A stretch of DNA of 5,852 nt from Planctomycetia bacterium. Its GTDB lineage: Bacteria; Planctomycetota; Phycisphaerae; Phycisphaerales; SM1A02. Under the pieces are notes generated by a model that had not been told where the DNA came from, did not search any database, and worked only from the letters and a program-made list of their open reading frames with translations. A program made the translations under genes and the position numbers. Of this stretch, positions 5,730-5,852 are shown one piece after another. Each line of letters opens with the position of its first letter. Positions within the stretch are counted from its first letter, which is position 1. The stretch covers positions 1-5,852 of the forward strand of contig SYPI01000270.1 of the NCBI GenBank assembly GCA_005804005.1, written 5' to 3'.

Positions 5730-5852
5730 ATGGCGCGAAAGATTCCCATCATCGTCGGACTCATCGTGGTTGCCGTGCTGGTGCTTTTCAACACCACCTA
5801 CACCGTCAACTTCCACGAGCTGGCGATCGTCACCCGATTCGGCAAGCCCACC
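5730..5852 (+). CDS. hflC: HflC-like SPFH-domain protein (3' end missing)
   Basis: Only the first 41 codons are in the window and the frame stays open to the edge. After MARK comes one hydrophobic segment (IPIIVGLIVVAVLVLFNTT, residues 5-23), then YTVNFHELAIVTRFGKPT. This is the usual HflC start: a signal-anchor helix followed directly by the first SPFH strand with the 'E.aivtrFGk' motif. HflC is the partner of HflK in the complex that encloses the FtsH protease, with the bulk of the protein on the outer face of the inner membrane. The gene follows the HflK-like gene in the same direction by 35 bases and has its own good ribosome site, so the two are almost certainly one operon. With so little sequence another stomatin/prohibitin-type SPFH protein cannot be excluded, but the pairing favours HflC. 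Confidence 0.82.
   Translation, partial: MARKIPIIVGLIVVAVLVLFNTTYTVNFHELAIVTRFGKPT

Noticed and set aside
1..5852. Mobile element, prophage, CRISPR or tRNA signatures
   Set aside because: No transposase, integrase, terminal inverted repeats, regularly spaced repeats or tRNA cloverleaf were seen. All main genes look like ordinary chromosomal envelope functions with similar base composition.

Overview
The window is GC-rich (roughly 60-65% by eye) and densely coding. It comes from a bacterium, most plausibly Planctomycetota and perhaps Phycisphaerae. That placement rests on the style of the ABC-2 permease, the long multi-membrane HflK-like protein and the weak or absent Shine-Dalgarno sites. 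It is an inference, not a demonstrated assignment. There are no RNA genes, insertion sequences, CRISPR arrays or phage genes, and no gene-free stretch longer than about 90 bases.

Left block (1-2447, + strand). Two tandem genes encode paralogous proteins of the ClpP/crotonase fold that resemble S49 (SppA-type) peptidases. The first is cut at its 5' end by the window edge. The second is complete and begins with a signal peptide. The second keeps an S49-like oxyanion motif (NSNGG) and a nucleophile motif (SGG). In the first, ungapped alignment by eye puts Gly at the Ser position, and the other active-site positions also differ. The pair therefore looks like an active, exported protease beside a degenerate, probably inactive partner. 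Both proteins end in a poly-glycine tail.

Middle (2475-3494, - strand). One ABC-2 type membrane permease is transcribed convergently toward the protease pair. Only 27 bases separate the two stop codons, and each gene's stop codon lies inside an inverted repeat. The matching ATPase is not in the window.

Right block (3577-5852, + strand), divergent from the permease. A 705-residue HflK-like SPFH protein carries about seven predicted membrane segments and is followed 35 bases later by the start of an HflC-like SPFH gene, which the window edge cuts. In other bacteria HflK and HflC form a large membrane complex that surrounds the FtsH protease. The 82-base divergent spacer contains a perfect 8-bp hairpin; on the permease strand its loop is the very stable C(UUCG)G tetraloop.

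How the parts may relate: ClpP-fold S49-like proteases and SPFH proteins are known partners elsewhere (the stomatin/NfeD pairs), so their proximity here is suggestive. The reversed permease between them means they are not one operon, so any functional link is inference.
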